DNA from: Bowmanella yangjiangensis | Lineage (GTDB): Bacteria > Pseudomonadota > Gammaproteobacteria > Enterobacterales > Alteromonadaceae | Direction: 5' to 3' | Assembly: GCF_017255015.1 (NCBI RefSeq) | Contig: NZ_JAFKCS010000006.1 | Location: forward strand, 62,001-126,000 | DNA: 64,000 nucleotides | In this document: one piece after another, positions 39,540 to 49,808 of the stretch | How the letters are laid out: every line of letters begins with the position of its first letter | Numbering within the stretch: the first letter of the stretch is position 1 | Notes under the pieces: generated by a model | The model's input: the letters and a program-made list of their open reading frames with translations, nothing else | Database searches by the model: none | What the model was told of the DNA's origin: nothing | Position numbers and translations under genes: made by a program

Positions 39540-42104
39540 CTACATCCGGTATTCCAAGCCCAGATAATAGTAGGCACCATTGAAACCAAACGGCGCCGAA
39601 CGACGCGAGTATTTAAAAATACCGGGGCTGGATACCACCACATTGCCCTGCCCGTCCACAATAGTGCCGCCGCGGGAGTTACCGATTTGGTTTTCATCCG
39701 GGGTCACATCGAACAGGTTGTTGGCGCCCAAACTGATACTAAAATCGTCACTCAGGTGATAACGCAACCGCACATCGGTTAACACTTCTGCACCATAGGT
39801 TTGGCTGCCGCCGTCCGTCACTGTGTATTCACCATAGCGGTTAAATGCCAGGGTCATATCCCAGTTATCCTGGCGGTATAAACCACTGAGACTGATCCGG
39901 CTATCAGGTTGCCACTCCTCAATGATGGAAATATCCTGCTCGGAAAACACCTGATCCACAGAGACAGTTTCCAGCCCACTGCCTTGCGGGGTAAACAGCC
40001 GAACAACATCGGTATCCGTAAAGTTAGCCGCCAGGGTTAAGTCCAAATCACCACCGGCCAGATCGGTATTCCAGGTACTGACAATATCCAGCCCGCGGGT
40101 TTCGGTATCTGCGCCATTTAAAAAGAACTGGCCGGCACCGGCGCCCGATGCATCCAAAGCCGCATCCAGAGTAGACGACAGCCCTTTGCCTAAGCGGTTA
40201 CTGATGACTATGCGGTCATCAATATCGATGGCGTAGTAATCCAGCGTTACGCTGATCTCATCAAACAGCTTAACAATGGCCCCAACACTCCAGTTCTGGG
40301 ACTTCTCCTCGGTCAATTCTGGGATCCCGATGGCTTGCGCCAGATTACTGTCGTTTCTGAACGTGCCCACTTCCTGAGCCACCAACACTCCCTGACTGTT
40401 TACGACAAACTGGGTACCGATATTGTTGAAATACAACTGCTGCATGGACGGAGCGCGAAAGCCGGAACTTACCGCACCACGTAAACTCAGATTGTCGGTA
40501 ACAAACCAGTTAGCGGCAAGCTTATAGTTGGTGGTATGGCCAAAACCGTCGTAGTCATCGTAGCGCAGTGCACCTGTGACACGTAAGTTTTCGCTCAGGT
40601 CAGTTTCGACATCCACATAAAACGACATAACATTGCGGGTTTCATCTACCGATGAGGCCGGTGCAATACCTGGGAAGCCCTGAATACCGCCACCGGCATC
40701 TTCGCTACCCAAACCACCACTCAAACCACTGTAGATACTCACACCATTTACCGTATCGTAATCACGATAGGCGTATTCTTCACCGGGCAGAATTTTGTAG
40801 CCGTCTTCACGCACTTCCGCTCCCAATGCCAACGAGAAGTCGTCAAATTCTTTGCTGTAATCGAGGTTCAGGGTCTGCAGAGACAGTTCCAGACCATAAG
40901 CATCTGCCTCACGGGGAATACTGGAACGAATTTCCTCAGCGCTCATGCCCTGCTCATAACGCAGGGTGTTGGCGTAAGACGCATTGATTGAGTCACTGGT
41001 CTCATAGTCAATGCGGTTCTCCCCCCAGGTATAGGACAAATCCAAACTAGCCTGGTTGGAAAAATCCACCTTGTAACCCAGGTTGTAAGACAGATCATCA
41101 ATCTGCGAATTTATTTTGGGCAGGAATCCCATCTGAATAGTGGCATCGCCGTCTTGCAGTGGGGTATTTCCATCTGCATTGGCATTATGACGGAAAAACG
41201 CAGCCGACTCGTTGTCACGGGTAGAATAGGTTAAGAAAGCATATAACTCCCCTTCTCCCAACTGATAACCCGTATTTAGGGTTAAGGCAATTTGCCGAGA
41301 ATCTGCGTCACCAATCCTGAAGGTATCGCGTGGTGCGGTCAGTTCTCTGGGATCCCCCGCCAACAAGGTGCCGTCCGCCAACGTTGTGCAGCCAGGGAAC
41401 TGGCAGGAGCCGTGCAGTCCGGCCCGGTTGGTATGCCCACGATCCCGGTAGTTAAAGGTTAAATTCAAGTAGCCATCATCCCCCAGTGCCAGGCCTTTAT
41501 TCAGATCCAGGTTAATGGTCTCACCATCACCTTCTGAATACTCGCCATACGAGAGCCCCGCGCTGCCCTGTTCGGCACTGTCCTTAAGTACCAGATTAAT
41601 TACCCCGGCAATGGCATCTGAACCATATTGTGCGGCCGCACCATCGCGCAGAACTTCAATGCGTTTGATGGCAGCAGCGGGAATCGCATTCATATCAGTC
41701 CCTGCAGTACCACGACCCACTGAGGTATTAATATGAATAAGCGACGCCTGGTGACGACGCTTGCCGTTTATCAGCACCAGTGTCTGGTCGGGTCCCAAGC
41801 CTCTTAACGTGGCAGGCCTTAAGGCATCGGTACCATCGCTGATGGAGGAACTGGAGAAATTAAAGGATGGAGCGACCGCCTGCAACATTCTGCCCACTTC
41901 GGTTTGCCCGGTGTTCTGCAGGGCTTCTGCGTCTAATATATCGACAGGCACCGGTAACTCTTCTGCCGAACGCCCCGACACTCGACTGCCCACTATGGCT
42001 ATTTTCTCGACCTGCTCAGCCCCCTGCTCCTGTGCGGTGAGTTGAGAAACAGGTAAGATGCCAAACATGGTCGCCACGGCCATGCTGATTGTGCTCTTTT
42101 TCAT
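39540..42104 (-). CDS. TonB-dependent outer-membrane receptor
   Basis: The 854-residue protein has a signal peptide ending near SQLTA-QEQ, a TonB-box-like VEKIAIVGSR near residue 33 and a plug with LRGLGPDQTLVLINGKRRHQ and IKRIEVLRDGAAAQYGSDAIAG. A 22-strand-type barrel closes with LGLEYRM. The plug matches receptors of the large Alteromonas/Shewanella group that import unknown nutrients, often peptides or glycans. It faces a glutathione peroxidase gene; no transport partners are adjacent. The 284-bp upstream spacer holds the azoR terminator. Confidence 0.88.
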   Translation of the reverse strand: MKKSTISMAVATMFGILPVSQLTAQEQGAEQVEKIAIVGSRVSGRSAEELPVPVDILDAEALQNTGQTEVGRMLQAVAPSFNFSSSSISDGTDALRPATLRGLGPDQTLVLINGKRRHQASLIHINTSVGRGTAGTDMNAIPAAAIKRIEVLRDGAAAQYGSDAIAGVINLVLKDSAEQGSAGLSYGEYSEGDGETINLDLNKGLALGDDGYLNLTFNYRDRGHTNRAGLHGSCQFPGCTTLADGTLLAGDPRELTAPRDTFRIGDADSRQIALTLNTGYQLGEGELYAFLTYSTRDNESAAFFRHNANADGNTPLQDGDATIQMGFLPKINSQIDDLSYNLGYKVDFSNQASLDLSYTWGENRIDYETSDSINASYANTLRYEQGMSAEEIRSSIPREADAYGLELSLQTLNLDYSKEFDDFSLALGAEVREDGYKILPGEEYAYRDYDTVNGVSIYSGLSGGLGSEDAGGGIQGFPGIAPASSVDETRNVMSFYVDVETDLSENLRVTGALRYDDYDGFGHTTNYKLAANWFVTDNLSLRGAVSSGFRAPSMQQLYFNNIGTQFVVNSQGVLVAQEVGTFRNDSNLAQAIGIPELTEEKSQNWSVGAIVKLFDEISVTLDYYAIDIDDRIVISNRLGKGLSSTLDAALDASGAGAGQFFLNGADTETRGLDIVSTWNTDLAGGDLDLTLAANFTDTDVVRLFTPQGSGLETVSVDQVFSEQDISIIEEWQPDSRISLSGLYRQDNWDMTLAFNRYGEYTVTDGGSQTYGAEVLTDVRLRYHLSDDFSISLGANNLFDVTPDENQIGNSRGGTIVDGQGNVVVSSPGIFKYSRRSAPFGFNGAYYYLGLEYRM

Positions 42105-42297
42105 ACTGTGCTCCCTTGATTATGGTTGTATCAATGCGCGGCATCTGCCGACGGTGCGCATTGATAACAAAAGGCATAGCCAACTTCCCTCCATGCCTTA
42201 TCCAAGGCTAAAAATAAGCCCGGACTATCAAGGTTTAGCATAGATATGCTGATAGTGAGAAAATCAATGGGTAGCGGATACGGTAACTCGCGGGCAT

Positions 42298-42325
42298 AAA
42301 AAAGCCCCGCTCGAGGGCGGGGCAT
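42298..42325 (-). terminator. Rho-independent terminator of azoR
   Basis: On the minus strand GCCCCGC and GCGGGGC flank CCTCGA, followed by TTTTTT. Confidence 0.85.
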
Positions 42326-42388
42326 AAAGAGCACACTCAACTAGGAACACACATTTGTAAGAGCTCGGCTCTCACTCACTGCACTTAT

Positions 42389-43000
42389 TCAGGCAACCAT
42401 TTTTTCAATAAGTTCAGAAATTTTTTCATCGGCTTGTGCAAAACCTTTATTCGCCGCGTCAGGCCCCATGTTCAGGCCTTCTGCATAAACAAATTCAACG
42501 TCTGACATACCTAAAAATGCCAGTACATCTTTCAGATATTGAGTCTGGCTGTCTTTCGGCGTGCCCTGATACAGGCCGCCTCGTGCTGCCACCACATACA
42601 CTTTTTTATTTTCCAACAATCCGACCGGACCATTCTCCGTGTAGCGGAACGTCACGCCAGCGCGAGCCACCCTGTCAATCCAGGATTTGAACACCGAAGG
42701 AACACCAAAATTGTACATGGGCATGCCAATCACAATAATGTCATGGGCCTTAATCTCTGCCACCAACTCATCTGAAATCGCAGCCAATTCCTTCTGTTGC
42801 TCCGAACGCTCATCAGCAGGAGTCATCCAGGCCGCCATTTCGCTGCTGCTCAGATGAGGCAGGTTTAAGCTATCCAGATCCCGCAGCGTAACATTGATAT
42901 CGGCGGAGGCCGCTAACTGGTCAACGAACTTTTCAGCCAGTTGCCAGGAATGACCTTGCTTACCGTTAAGACTTGTATTGATTAATAACAGCTTTTTCAT
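42389..43000 (-). CDS. azoR: FMN-dependent NADH-azoreductase
   Basis: The 203-residue flavoprotein matches AzoR: KLLLINTSLNGKQGHSWQLAEKF, GMPMYNFGVPSVFKSWIDRVARAG (FMN loop) and VVAARGGLYQG. It reduces quinones and azo compounds with NADH by two-electron transfer in the cytosol. The start ATG is behind GGAGAACGAGCC. It is transcribed alone and followed by a terminator about 65 bp downstream. Confidence 0.93.
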   Translation of the reverse strand: MKKLLLINTSLNGKQGHSWQLAEKFVDQLAASADINVTLRDLDSLNLPHLSSSEMAAWMTPADERSEQQKELAAISDELVAEIKAHDIIVIGMPMYNFGVPSVFKSWIDRVARAGVTFRYTENGPVGLLENKKVYVVAARGGLYQGTPKDSQTQYLKDVLAFLGMSDVEFVYAEGLNMGPDAANKGFAQADEKISELIEKMVA

Positions 43001-43190
43001 GGCTCGTTCTCCAGTCAGTTAATTTAGAACACGAGCTAATTATCGACCTCATCATTACGAAAGAAAATCGCAATAAATACGCTAAAACATTCTAATAAAG
43101 TGAAAGAAAAGACTAATGTTAAGGGGATGTGATCCCCTGCAGACTTTTGCCCGTAGTTGAATTTGCCTAAACAACAATGAGGAAAAAACC

Positions 43191-44594
43191 ATGCAAGGGA
43201 TCACAAAGCTCTTGACGATCTCAATGATGACTGCAGCACTATCGGGATGTTGGCTTGATGATGATAATTCAACCACGCCAGCCCCAACACCAGAACCTGA
43301 ACCACCCGCACCAGTCAGTTCATACGTGCGTATTACCCATGCGGTATCTGATGCGCCGAAGGTTAATATACTTGCGAATGACAGCATACTGGCGGAGTTG
43401 GAAAATGTCGATTATCAGGTGTCTTCCCCTTGGATTACCCTGGACGAAGGCAAATACACCATTCAAGTCGATGCACAACTGCCGATGAACACCCAAACTC
43501 CGGTAATCGGGCCAGCAGAGCTGACTTTTGCAGGAGATAAGACCTACGATATTTTGGCCGTAGGCACAGTTGCTACCATCGAGCCGTTGATAATTGAAAA
43601 CGACTTCAGCCAGGTAACAGCAGGCAATGCCAGAGTACAGATCGTACACGGGGCGGCAAATGCCCCTATGGTGGACATCTATGTCACGGCACCTGGCGAT
43701 GACCTCAGCAGCGCGCAAGCGTTAGCAACGCTGTCGTTTAAAGAGCATACCGCACAAGTTGAAGTATCAGCCGGTGACTATCAGGTAAGAATTACCCCTG
43801 CAGGCAGCCAGGATGTGGTGTTTGACTCCGGCACAGTGTCCCTGTCTGATGGCTTGGATGCTATGGTCACTGCAACGGATAATGTCGGTGCAGGTACCTC
43901 CCCCGTGACCTTATTACTGTCAACGGCAGAATCTTCAAGTTTGATTTGGGATGCTGATGCTGGCGCGCATCTTCGTGTTGTGCACGGCGTAGCAGACGGC
44001 CCTGCTGTGGATGTTTTAGTGAACAATAATTCTACGCCTGCTGCCCCTGGGCTTGACGGCGTTGCATTTCTGCAGCAATCAGGTTATCTCCCCTTAGCCG
44101 ATGGTGACTATCTGATTGATGTCGCTGCGGACGCAGACAACAGTGTTGTGGTTATTGATGATGCCCCCCTGATGTTGGAGCAAGGTGCAATTTACACTGC
44201 CATTGCTCACAATAATCTGGCTAATATTGCCTTAGGTGTATTAGTGGATACCCCAAGACCTCTAGCCACCGCCGCTAAAGTGCGCATTGTGCATGCATCA
44301 CCCAATGCCGGACGTGTTGATATCTATGTAACAGACAGTGATGACATCAGCAACGCGTCTGCCGCCTTCTCGGATATTCCCTTCAGTTCCCCTGAGTTGG
44401 CGAACACTGGCTATGTAGAACTCGCAGAAGGTCGCTACTACGTGACAGTCACGCCAGCAGGTAGTAAAGAACCTGCCATCGGACCACTGGCGTTAGACCT
44501 AATGGCTGGGCAAGCCTTTACCGCTGTTGCACTAGATGCAACCGGGGGCGGCTTACCACCACAGGTTTTGTTGTTGGATGACAGCCAACCTTAA
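43191..44594 (+). CDS. DUF4397 four-repeat lipoprotein
   Basis: The 467-residue protein has a lipoprotein signal ending ALSGC (about residue 21), a Pro-rich spacer and four related beta-sandwich units. The units start YVRITHAVSDAPKVNI, RVQIVHGAANAPMVDIYV, HLRVVHGVADGPAVDVLV and KVRIVHASPNAGRVDIYV, which is the DUF4397 signature. The units are probably exposed at the cell surface or in the periplasm, perhaps for binding or adhesion; no activity is known. Start ATG follows GAGGAAAAAACC. Confidence 0.88.
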   Translation: MQGITKLLTISMMTAALSGCWLDDDNSTTPAPTPEPEPPAPVSSYVRITHAVSDAPKVNILANDSILAELENVDYQVSSPWITLDEGKYTIQVDAQLPMNTQTPVIGPAELTFAGDKTYDILAVGTVATIEPLIIENDFSQVTAGNARVQIVHGAANAPMVDIYVTAPGDDLSSAQALATLSFKEHTAQVEVSAGDYQVRITPAGSQDVVFDSGTVSLSDGLDAMVTATDNVGAGTSPVTLLLSTAESSSLIWDADAGAHLRVVHGVADGPAVDVLVNNNSTPAAPGLDGVAFLQQSGYLPLADGDYLIDVAADADNSVVVIDDAPLMLEQGAIYTAIAHNNLANIALGVLVDTPRPLATAAKVRIVHASPNAGRVDIYVTDSDDISNASAAFSDIPFSSPELANTGYVELAEGRYYVTVTPAGSKEPAIGPLALDLMAGQAFTAVALDATGGGLPPQVLLLDDSQP

Positions 44595-44599
44595 AGCTC

Positions 44600-44628
44600 A
44601 AGGGGTGGCCTATTCTGGCCGCCCCTTA
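44600..44628. terminator. Bidirectional terminator between converging genes
   Basis: AAGGGGTGGCC and GGCCGCCCCTT flank TATTCT with one wobble pair. It lies between the DUF4397 gene and the antiporter gene. Confidence 0.78.
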
Positions 44629-44630
44629 AC

Positions 44631-46355
44631 TTAGCTTTCTTTTATACCCACACTCTCAATATTGCCGTTGCTATCCACCTGTCGCACTGTCAGTGTCACA
44701 CTTCCCACATGCAGGTAGTCTCCAACCACCACACGGCGGTGAAACTTACGGGCAAAGAAGTCCGACAGACTCAAGGCGGCTTTCTCTTGTGTCAGCTCAC
44801 CTAATGGATAGAACTGCGCCACTTCACCAAGTGACAGGCTGGCATGCAAGCTGAATGCACCGAAGAAGTCACTTTCCTGTAACTGCCTGGCTTTGTCGCT
44901 GCTGGCCAGCACGCGACTGACACTGTCCATATCCGCAGCGCGCCCCATCACCAGCACGCAATCGCCTTCAACAAATTGTTGGGTATGCTCAGCCTGAATC
45001 CATGCATGGTTGCGGATAATGCCGACAAAACAGGGCTGGTGAGTAAAACTCAGCTCCTCCCAGCGATGTTCGAACGCCAGGCTGTCCTTGTTGATGGGAA
45101 AGGCCCAGACTTCCAGCGGGTCACCACTTGGCAGGGTTTCCAGTGGCAAACGCTGCGTTGGCTCTGGCGTAGGCGGTACTTCCAACCCCAGCCATCTCGC
45201 CAATGGTGTCATTGTCCAGCCTTGTACCAACAAGGAAATCAACACCACGAAAAACGCCACATCGAAATACAAGGCCTGATCTTCGAGTCCGGATAGCCAG
45301 GGATACAAGGCCAGGATGATAGGTACGGCGCCGCGCAGCCCAACCCAACTGATAAATAGCTGTTCGCGCCACGGAAAGGCAAAAGGTAACAGGCACACCA
45401 AGGTAGCAATAGGCCTGGCGACAAAAATCAATATCAGCGCGATGGATAGCGATAACGCGGCGTTATCCATCAAATGTGAAGGCGTGACCAATAACCCCAG
45501 GATCAGGAACATCAGTATTTGCCCCAGCCAGGTCAGGCCGTCCTGAACCTGTAATATATGCACAATCTGAGGCAACCGCGCATTACCGATGAGATAGCCC
45601 ATTAAATACACCGCCAGAAAGCCGCTGGCGTTCGCTTTGGCGGTTAAGGAAAACACCAGAATGGCACTGGCAGCAGCCAGCAGTGGTACAAAAGTAAAAT
45701 CCAGCGGAATACGCCTGACCAATTGGATAAAGGCTTGCCCGCCCAACCAACCGGCAATCAGTCCAATCACTAACTGCCATAACACATCTGTGCCAAGGCT
45801 CAGCAGGTCCAGAGAAGCGCCAGTGGCCAGGGCCGTTGTCAGGGTCATGGTCAAAATAACAGCCATGGGATCGTTGGTACCGGATTCAATTTCCAATGTC
45901 GACGCCACTCGCTGTTTAAGGGTCACACCGCGAGATTGAAAAATGCCAAACACGGCGGCGGCATCGGTTGAACTGAGCAATGCACCAATCAGCAGCGCTG
46001 TCGGCCAGGGTAGTTCGAACAACCAGACCGCCCCGGCCGCGGTGATCGTACAGGTGAGGGCAACACCCAGGGTGGATAAACTAATAGCCGGCCATAGTGC
46101 TACCCGAAATCGTTCCTTGTGGGTACGCATGCCGCCATCAAACAAAATAATGGCTAGCGCCAGAGAGCCAATAAAGAAACTAAGCTGGGGGTTGTCGAAC
46201 TCTACCCCCAATATGCCGTCTTCTCCTGCCAGCATACCTATACACAAGAATACCAGCAGCAGTGGCGCTCCCAGGCGATTTGACAGGACACTGGCAAGAA
46301 TGCTGAAAACCAGTAACGCCCCACCCAACAGCATAATGCCGATCACTTCATTCAT
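44631..46355 (-). CDS. nhaP2: K+/H+ (cation:proton) antiporter of the CvrA/NhaP2 type
   Basis: The 574-residue protein has about 12 membrane helices of the CPA1 family, with GMLAGEDGILGVEFDNPQ, TLEIESGTNDPMAVILT (ion-site Asp) and FISWVGLRGAVPIILALYP. A soluble TrkA-C/CorC-HlyC-like tail covers about residues 400-574. This matches E. coli CvrA and Vibrio NhaP2, which export K+ in exchange for H+ and help cells at low osmolarity or low pH. It is a single gene. Confidence 0.9.
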   Translation of the reverse strand: MNEVIGIMLLGGALLVFSILASVLSNRLGAPLLLVFLCIGMLAGEDGILGVEFDNPQLSFFIGSLALAIILFDGGMRTHKERFRVALWPAISLSTLGVALTCTITAAGAVWLFELPWPTALLIGALLSSTDAAAVFGIFQSRGVTLKQRVASTLEIESGTNDPMAVILTMTLTTALATGASLDLLSLGTDVLWQLVIGLIAGWLGGQAFIQLVRRIPLDFTFVPLLAAASAILVFSLTAKANASGFLAVYLMGYLIGNARLPQIVHILQVQDGLTWLGQILMFLILGLLVTPSHLMDNAALSLSIALILIFVARPIATLVCLLPFAFPWREQLFISWVGLRGAVPIILALYPWLSGLEDQALYFDVAFFVVLISLLVQGWTMTPLARWLGLEVPPTPEPTQRLPLETLPSGDPLEVWAFPINKDSLAFEHRWEELSFTHQPCFVGIIRNHAWIQAEHTQQFVEGDCVLVMGRAADMDSVSRVLASSDKARQLQESDFFGAFSLHASLSLGEVAQFYPLGELTQEKAALSLSDFFARKFHRRVVVGDYLHVGSVTLTVRQVDSNGNIESVGIKES

Positions 46356-46450
46356 GGCGTTTTCCCCGGCTAACTAAAAAATAAGGTTAACACATGGCAC
46401 AAATTGCATGAATTAACTCCGGCCTGGATTGTCTCCGGTTCGCCTTTTCA

Positions 46451-46480
46451 AACAAAAAAGGCGCGTAAATACGCGCCCTT
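46451..46480 (-). terminator. Rho-independent terminator of the sulfur-amino-acid enzyme gene
   Basis: On the minus strand GGCGCGTA and TACGCGCC flank TT, followed by TTTTTTGTTTG. Confidence 0.88.
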
Positions 46481-46496
46481 ACTCAACCTCGACCCT

Positions 46497-47735
46497 TTAG
46501 ATCTTATCCAGCGCCTGATCAAAATCAGCGATAATGTCGTCAATATCTTCAATACCGACACTCAGACGAATCATATTGTCACTGATGTCCGCTTTGGCAC
46601 GCTGTTCAGCGCCCATTTCAAAATAAATCGTGTGGGCGACAGGAATAGCCAGTGTTCTGGTATCACCTAAGTGCGTGGCATTTAGCACCAGCTTAAGATC
46701 ATTCAAAAACGCGAAACAGTCTGCGCCATCTTTGAGATCCAAGCTTAAAATACCGCCATACTGGCTGAAAAACTCACTGGCCAAAGCATGCTGAGGATGG
46801 TCACTTAAGCCTGGATAATAGACCTTTTCCACCTTGGCATGACTGGCCAGGTAGGTTGCCAGGGTTAAGGCGTTTTTACAAATTTTGTCCATTCGCAGCG
46901 CCAGGGTTTCCATACCGACCGAAATCAAATGTGCCGAGTCAGGGGTCAGGCAGCCGCCCATATCACGCAGCCCCTTCTTTTTGATTTGCAGTAACCCCCA
47001 AAGATGGCTTGGCTGTGACTTGTAAGAATCATTAATATTAGGAAACGCCTGCCAATCGAACAACCCGGTATCAATCACCGCACCACCCAAAACATGACCA
47101 TGTCCGGCAATGTACTTAGTCAGTGACCCCAGTAACATGGACGCCTTTACTGACTTCGCATCAAACAAATTGGCCGGGGTCATAGTGTTATCCACCAGAT
47201 ACAACAAACCATGCTTTTCGCATAAATCGCCAATGGCGGCGAGATCGGCAACCTGCGTCACCGGATTGGCAATAGTCTCCAGGTACACCGCGCGGGTATT
47301 CTCCCGAATAGCGGCCGCCACATTGCCCGCCTTAGTGGTATCTACTAAGGTGACCTCAATGCCGAAACCACGCAAGGTATTGGCAAAACTGTTGGTGTTG
47401 CCAAATAAAAACTGGCTGAAAATAAGATGATCGCCCTGCTTAAACAAAGCCAGCATGGTCGTAGTAATCGCTGCCATACCCGAGGCAAAAGTCAGTGCGC
47501 CTACACCGTTTTCCAACTGCGTCAGCATATTCTGCAGCGCGTTGATTGAAGCAGATGATTGACGTGAGTATGCATGCCCGGGGTTGCGGCCTTGAAACAC
47601 ATCAACCAAATCTTCTACTTGTTTATATTCGAACAGCACAGACTTAGTGGCAGGCTGATGCACAGCCCCGTCTTCAGGGTGGTTAAGCAGTCGGTCAGCG
47701 TGTACCAGTCTGGTGGTAAAACCTTTAAAATCCAA
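46497..47735 (-). CDS. Cys/Met metabolism PLP enzyme (cystathionine gamma-synthase/sulfhydrylase type)
   Basis: The 412-residue protein belongs to the trans-sulfuration PLP family: YSRQSSASINALQNMLTQLENG, LTFASGMAAITTTMLAL, VDNTMTPANLFDAKS and the PLP lysine in LLGSLTKYIAGHGHVLGG. The last segment resembles the O-acetyl/O-succinylhomoserine sulfhydrylase side more than CGL, but the exact reaction cannot be told. The start is TTG preceded by GAGGTGA, which is an unusual start with a good ribosome site. No met regulatory box was identified. Confidence 0.86.
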   Translation of the reverse strand: MDFKGFTTRLVHADRLLNHPEDGAVHQPATKSVLFEYKQVEDLVDVFQGRNPGHAYSRQSSASINALQNMLTQLENGVGALTFASGMAAITTTMLALFKQGDHLIFSQFLFGNTNSFANTLRGFGIEVTLVDTTKAGNVAAAIRENTRAVYLETIANPVTQVADLAAIGDLCEKHGLLYLVDNTMTPANLFDAKSVKASMLLGSLTKYIAGHGHVLGGAVIDTGLFDWQAFPNINDSYKSQPSHLWGLLQIKKKGLRDMGGCLTPDSAHLISVGMETLALRMDKICKNALTLATYLASHAKVEKVYYPGLSDHPQHALASEFFSQYGGILSLDLKDGADCFAFLNDLKLVLNATHLGDTRTLAIPVAHTIYFEMGAEQRAKADISDNMIRLSVGIEDIDDIIADFDQALDKI

Positions 47736-47798
47736 AAATCACCTCATCATTGCCCAATGGGACCGCTGCCTAAGGTTAAGCGTTCCCTGTACGAACTG

Positions 47799-48392
47799 TT
47801 ATGCCAATTCAGGATACTTGGCTGCGACGCCAGCGTAAAACTCTCTGATTTTAGCCATCTCTACGGCTATATCATCGCCGATTTCCATCAAAGGACCAAA
47901 TCCAATTACTTTCTTTTTATAATCCAAGTATATAAGCAGCACTGGAACATTGGCAGCACGGGCGATATGCAAAAATCCGGATTTCCAATTTTCAACTTTC
48001 TTGCGTGTACCTTCGGGTGCCACGCCCAACACCATATCCTGACGGGCAAATACATCTGCCACTTGCTGAACTAAGCCCTGGGGTGCACTGCGCTCAACTG
48101 GGATGCCGCCTATTTTTCGCATCCACCAGCCCAACGGGCCTTTAAACAAAGAATGTTTACCTAAAAAGGAAACCCGCAATCTAAGCGCAAAAGCAGTCGC
48201 CAGACCCACAACGAAATCCCAATTAGAAGTATGCGGAGCCACACAGGCCACCATTTTGTTCAGGTTGGGAAACTCCCCTTCCATTTTCCAACCTTTCATG
48301 GCCAAGACTTTACAGCCAAGCCAAAAAGTAAAGCGGCTGCCTATTCTGGGCACTTTATCGCCAATTAGCGGCATATTCAGTGAAGATTGCAT
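47799..48392 (-). CDS. 1-acyl-glycerol-3-phosphate acyltransferase-like protein
   Basis: The 197-residue protein has the PlsC-type motifs: the catalytic H-x4-D in VAPHTSNWDFVVGL near residue 55, FKGPLGWWMRKIGGIPVER near 85 and GVAPEGTRKK near 120. It acylates a phospholipid precursor or a related substrate at the membrane. It is short, with no N-terminal membrane helix beyond the core. The gene is followed 63 bp later by the sulfur-enzyme gene on the same strand. Confidence 0.87.
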   Translation of the reverse strand: MQSSLNMPLIGDKVPRIGSRFTFWLGCKVLAMKGWKMEGEFPNLNKMVACVAPHTSNWDFVVGLATAFALRLRVSFLGKHSLFKGPLGWWMRKIGGIPVERSAPQGLVQQVADVFARQDMVLGVAPEGTRKKVENWKSGFLHIARAANVPVLLIYLDYKKKVIGFGPLMEIGDDIAVEMAKIREFYAGVAAKYPELA

Positions 48393-48542
48393 AAATTCAC
48401 GTGTTTAACTTCAATGTACCTAATGTTCTCCGACCTCCTACTGCTTGTCGAGCGTATTTGCACAAATTCAAACAAGAGAAAGCATGGCAAAGCCTTGTTT
48501 GCTCAGGCAGAATGACCTTATTGATGACATTTTGGTGTGACA

Positions 48543-49808
48543 ATGAAGTTGACGTTCATAATAGGGATGCTGATATCCCTGCTTGGTTCAGTGGCAAGCA
48601 TGCCGCTATTGGCAGAAGAAAATGCCAAAGATGTTTTTGGCCATTATCAACCCGCACTGTTTCAAATTCGCATGATTGAAGTGGAGTCTGGTAACAAGTC
48701 CTCCATAGGCTCTGGTTTTCAGGTTAGCGCCGATGGTCTGATCGTCACCAATTACCATGTCATTTCAGATTCAGTTTTTTATCGCGAAAAATACCGTATC
48801 GAATATTTAACCCACACAGGTGAAACTGGTCCACTGACACTTCAGCATATTGATGTGGTAAACGACCTCGCCCTGGTGCGCCGGGAGTCCGATGGAACTG
48901 AATTTTTCCCTTTAGCGGCCAACCTGCCAGCGCAGGGTGACAATATTTTCTCACTGGGTAATCCCCATGATTTGGGGATGATAGTGGTACCCGGCACCTA
49001 CAATGGCCTGAAGAAAAGCAGCTTCAATCAGAAAATTCATTTTACCGGTTCAATCAACCCTGGTATGAGTGGCGGCCCCACAGTGAATGCGTCCGGCCAG
49101 GTGGTTGGTGTCAACGTTGCTACGGCCGGAAACCAGATTGGTTTCCTGGTGCCTCTGGCGCCTTTGCAGGCTTTGGTAAAACGCGCGCAAGATAGATTGC
49201 CGGATAGTTTTCTGGATGAAATTCAACGCCAGTTAATCGTCAATCAAGAACGTTTGCTCTCTCCCTTTATCCAAGCACCATGGCCAATGGCGTCCCTTGG
49301 ACAGGCCAAAGTCGCGGGTGAGGTCGTGGACTTTTTACCCTGCTGGGGCGACTCCAACGCCAATGATAAGAACGCCCGTTACCTGACTGTGCAAAAGCGC
49401 TGTCGCCTTGACGAGGAAATTTTTTTGAACCAGCGCTTGCGCACCGGCACGCTTGAACTGGAATACGAGTGGCTAACCTCCAACAAGCTGTCTTCCACCG
49501 CGTTCTACAACTTATACGAACAAGGTATGCAAAGTGCCGGTCCGGGTAATAATGCAGGCAAGGAAAACATCACCAACTATCAGTGTCAGCAACAGCGCGT
49601 CACTAATGCCCAGAGCATGAAACTCAGATTTGTGTTCTGCACCCGCGCCTACAAAGATTTTGATCAGCTTTTTGATGTACTGATCCTTGGCGCCAGTTAC
49701 GGCCAGGCCCAACAAGGCTTGATTAGCCACTTTACCCTGGCAGGCGTGACTCAGCAAATGAGCCAGGCGTTCACCCATCGTTTCGTGGAGGCTATGGCAT
49801 GGCAATAA
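48543..49808 (+). CDS. Trypsin-like serine protease, exported (S1/HtrA-type catalytic domain)
   Basis: The 421-residue protein has a signal peptide ending near SMPLLA-EE and a trypsin-like domain to about residue 220. The triad is H72 (IVTNYHVISD), D108 (IDVVNDLALVRR) and S176 (NPGMSGGPTVN). No PDZ domain follows; instead there is a unique C-terminal part of about 200 residues with four Cys. A GTG two codons upstream is an alternative start. The end overlaps the next gene (FHA protein) by 10 bp, so they form one operon with the NRDE gene. Confidence 0.85.
   Translation: MKLTFIIGMLISLLGSVASMPLLAEENAKDVFGHYQPALFQIRMIEVESGNKSSIGSGFQVSADGLIVTNYHVISDSVFYREKYRIEYLTHTGETGPLTLQHIDVVNDLALVRRESDGTEFFPLAANLPAQGDNIFSLGNPHDLGMIVVPGTYNGLKKSSFNQKIHFTGSINPGMSGGPTVNASGQVVGVNVATAGNQIGFLVPLAPLQALVKRAQDRLPDSFLDEIQRQLIVNQERLLSPFIQAPWPMASLGQAKVAGEVVDFLPCWGDSNANDKNARYLTVQKRCRLDEEIFLNQRLRTGTLELEYEWLTSNKLSSTAFYNLYEQGMQSAGPGNNAGKENITNYQCQQQRVTNAQSMKLRFVFCTRAYKDFDQLFDVLILGASYGQAQQGLISHFTLAGVTQQMSQAFTHRFVEAMAWQ

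Noticed and set aside
41515-42045. Plus-strand open frames opposite the second TonB receptor
   Set aside because: Antisense shadows of the plug domain coding sequence.
42131-42340. 69-codon minus-strand open frame between the TonB receptor and azoR genes
   Set aside because: It covers the azoR terminator and has no ribosome site or recognisable content.
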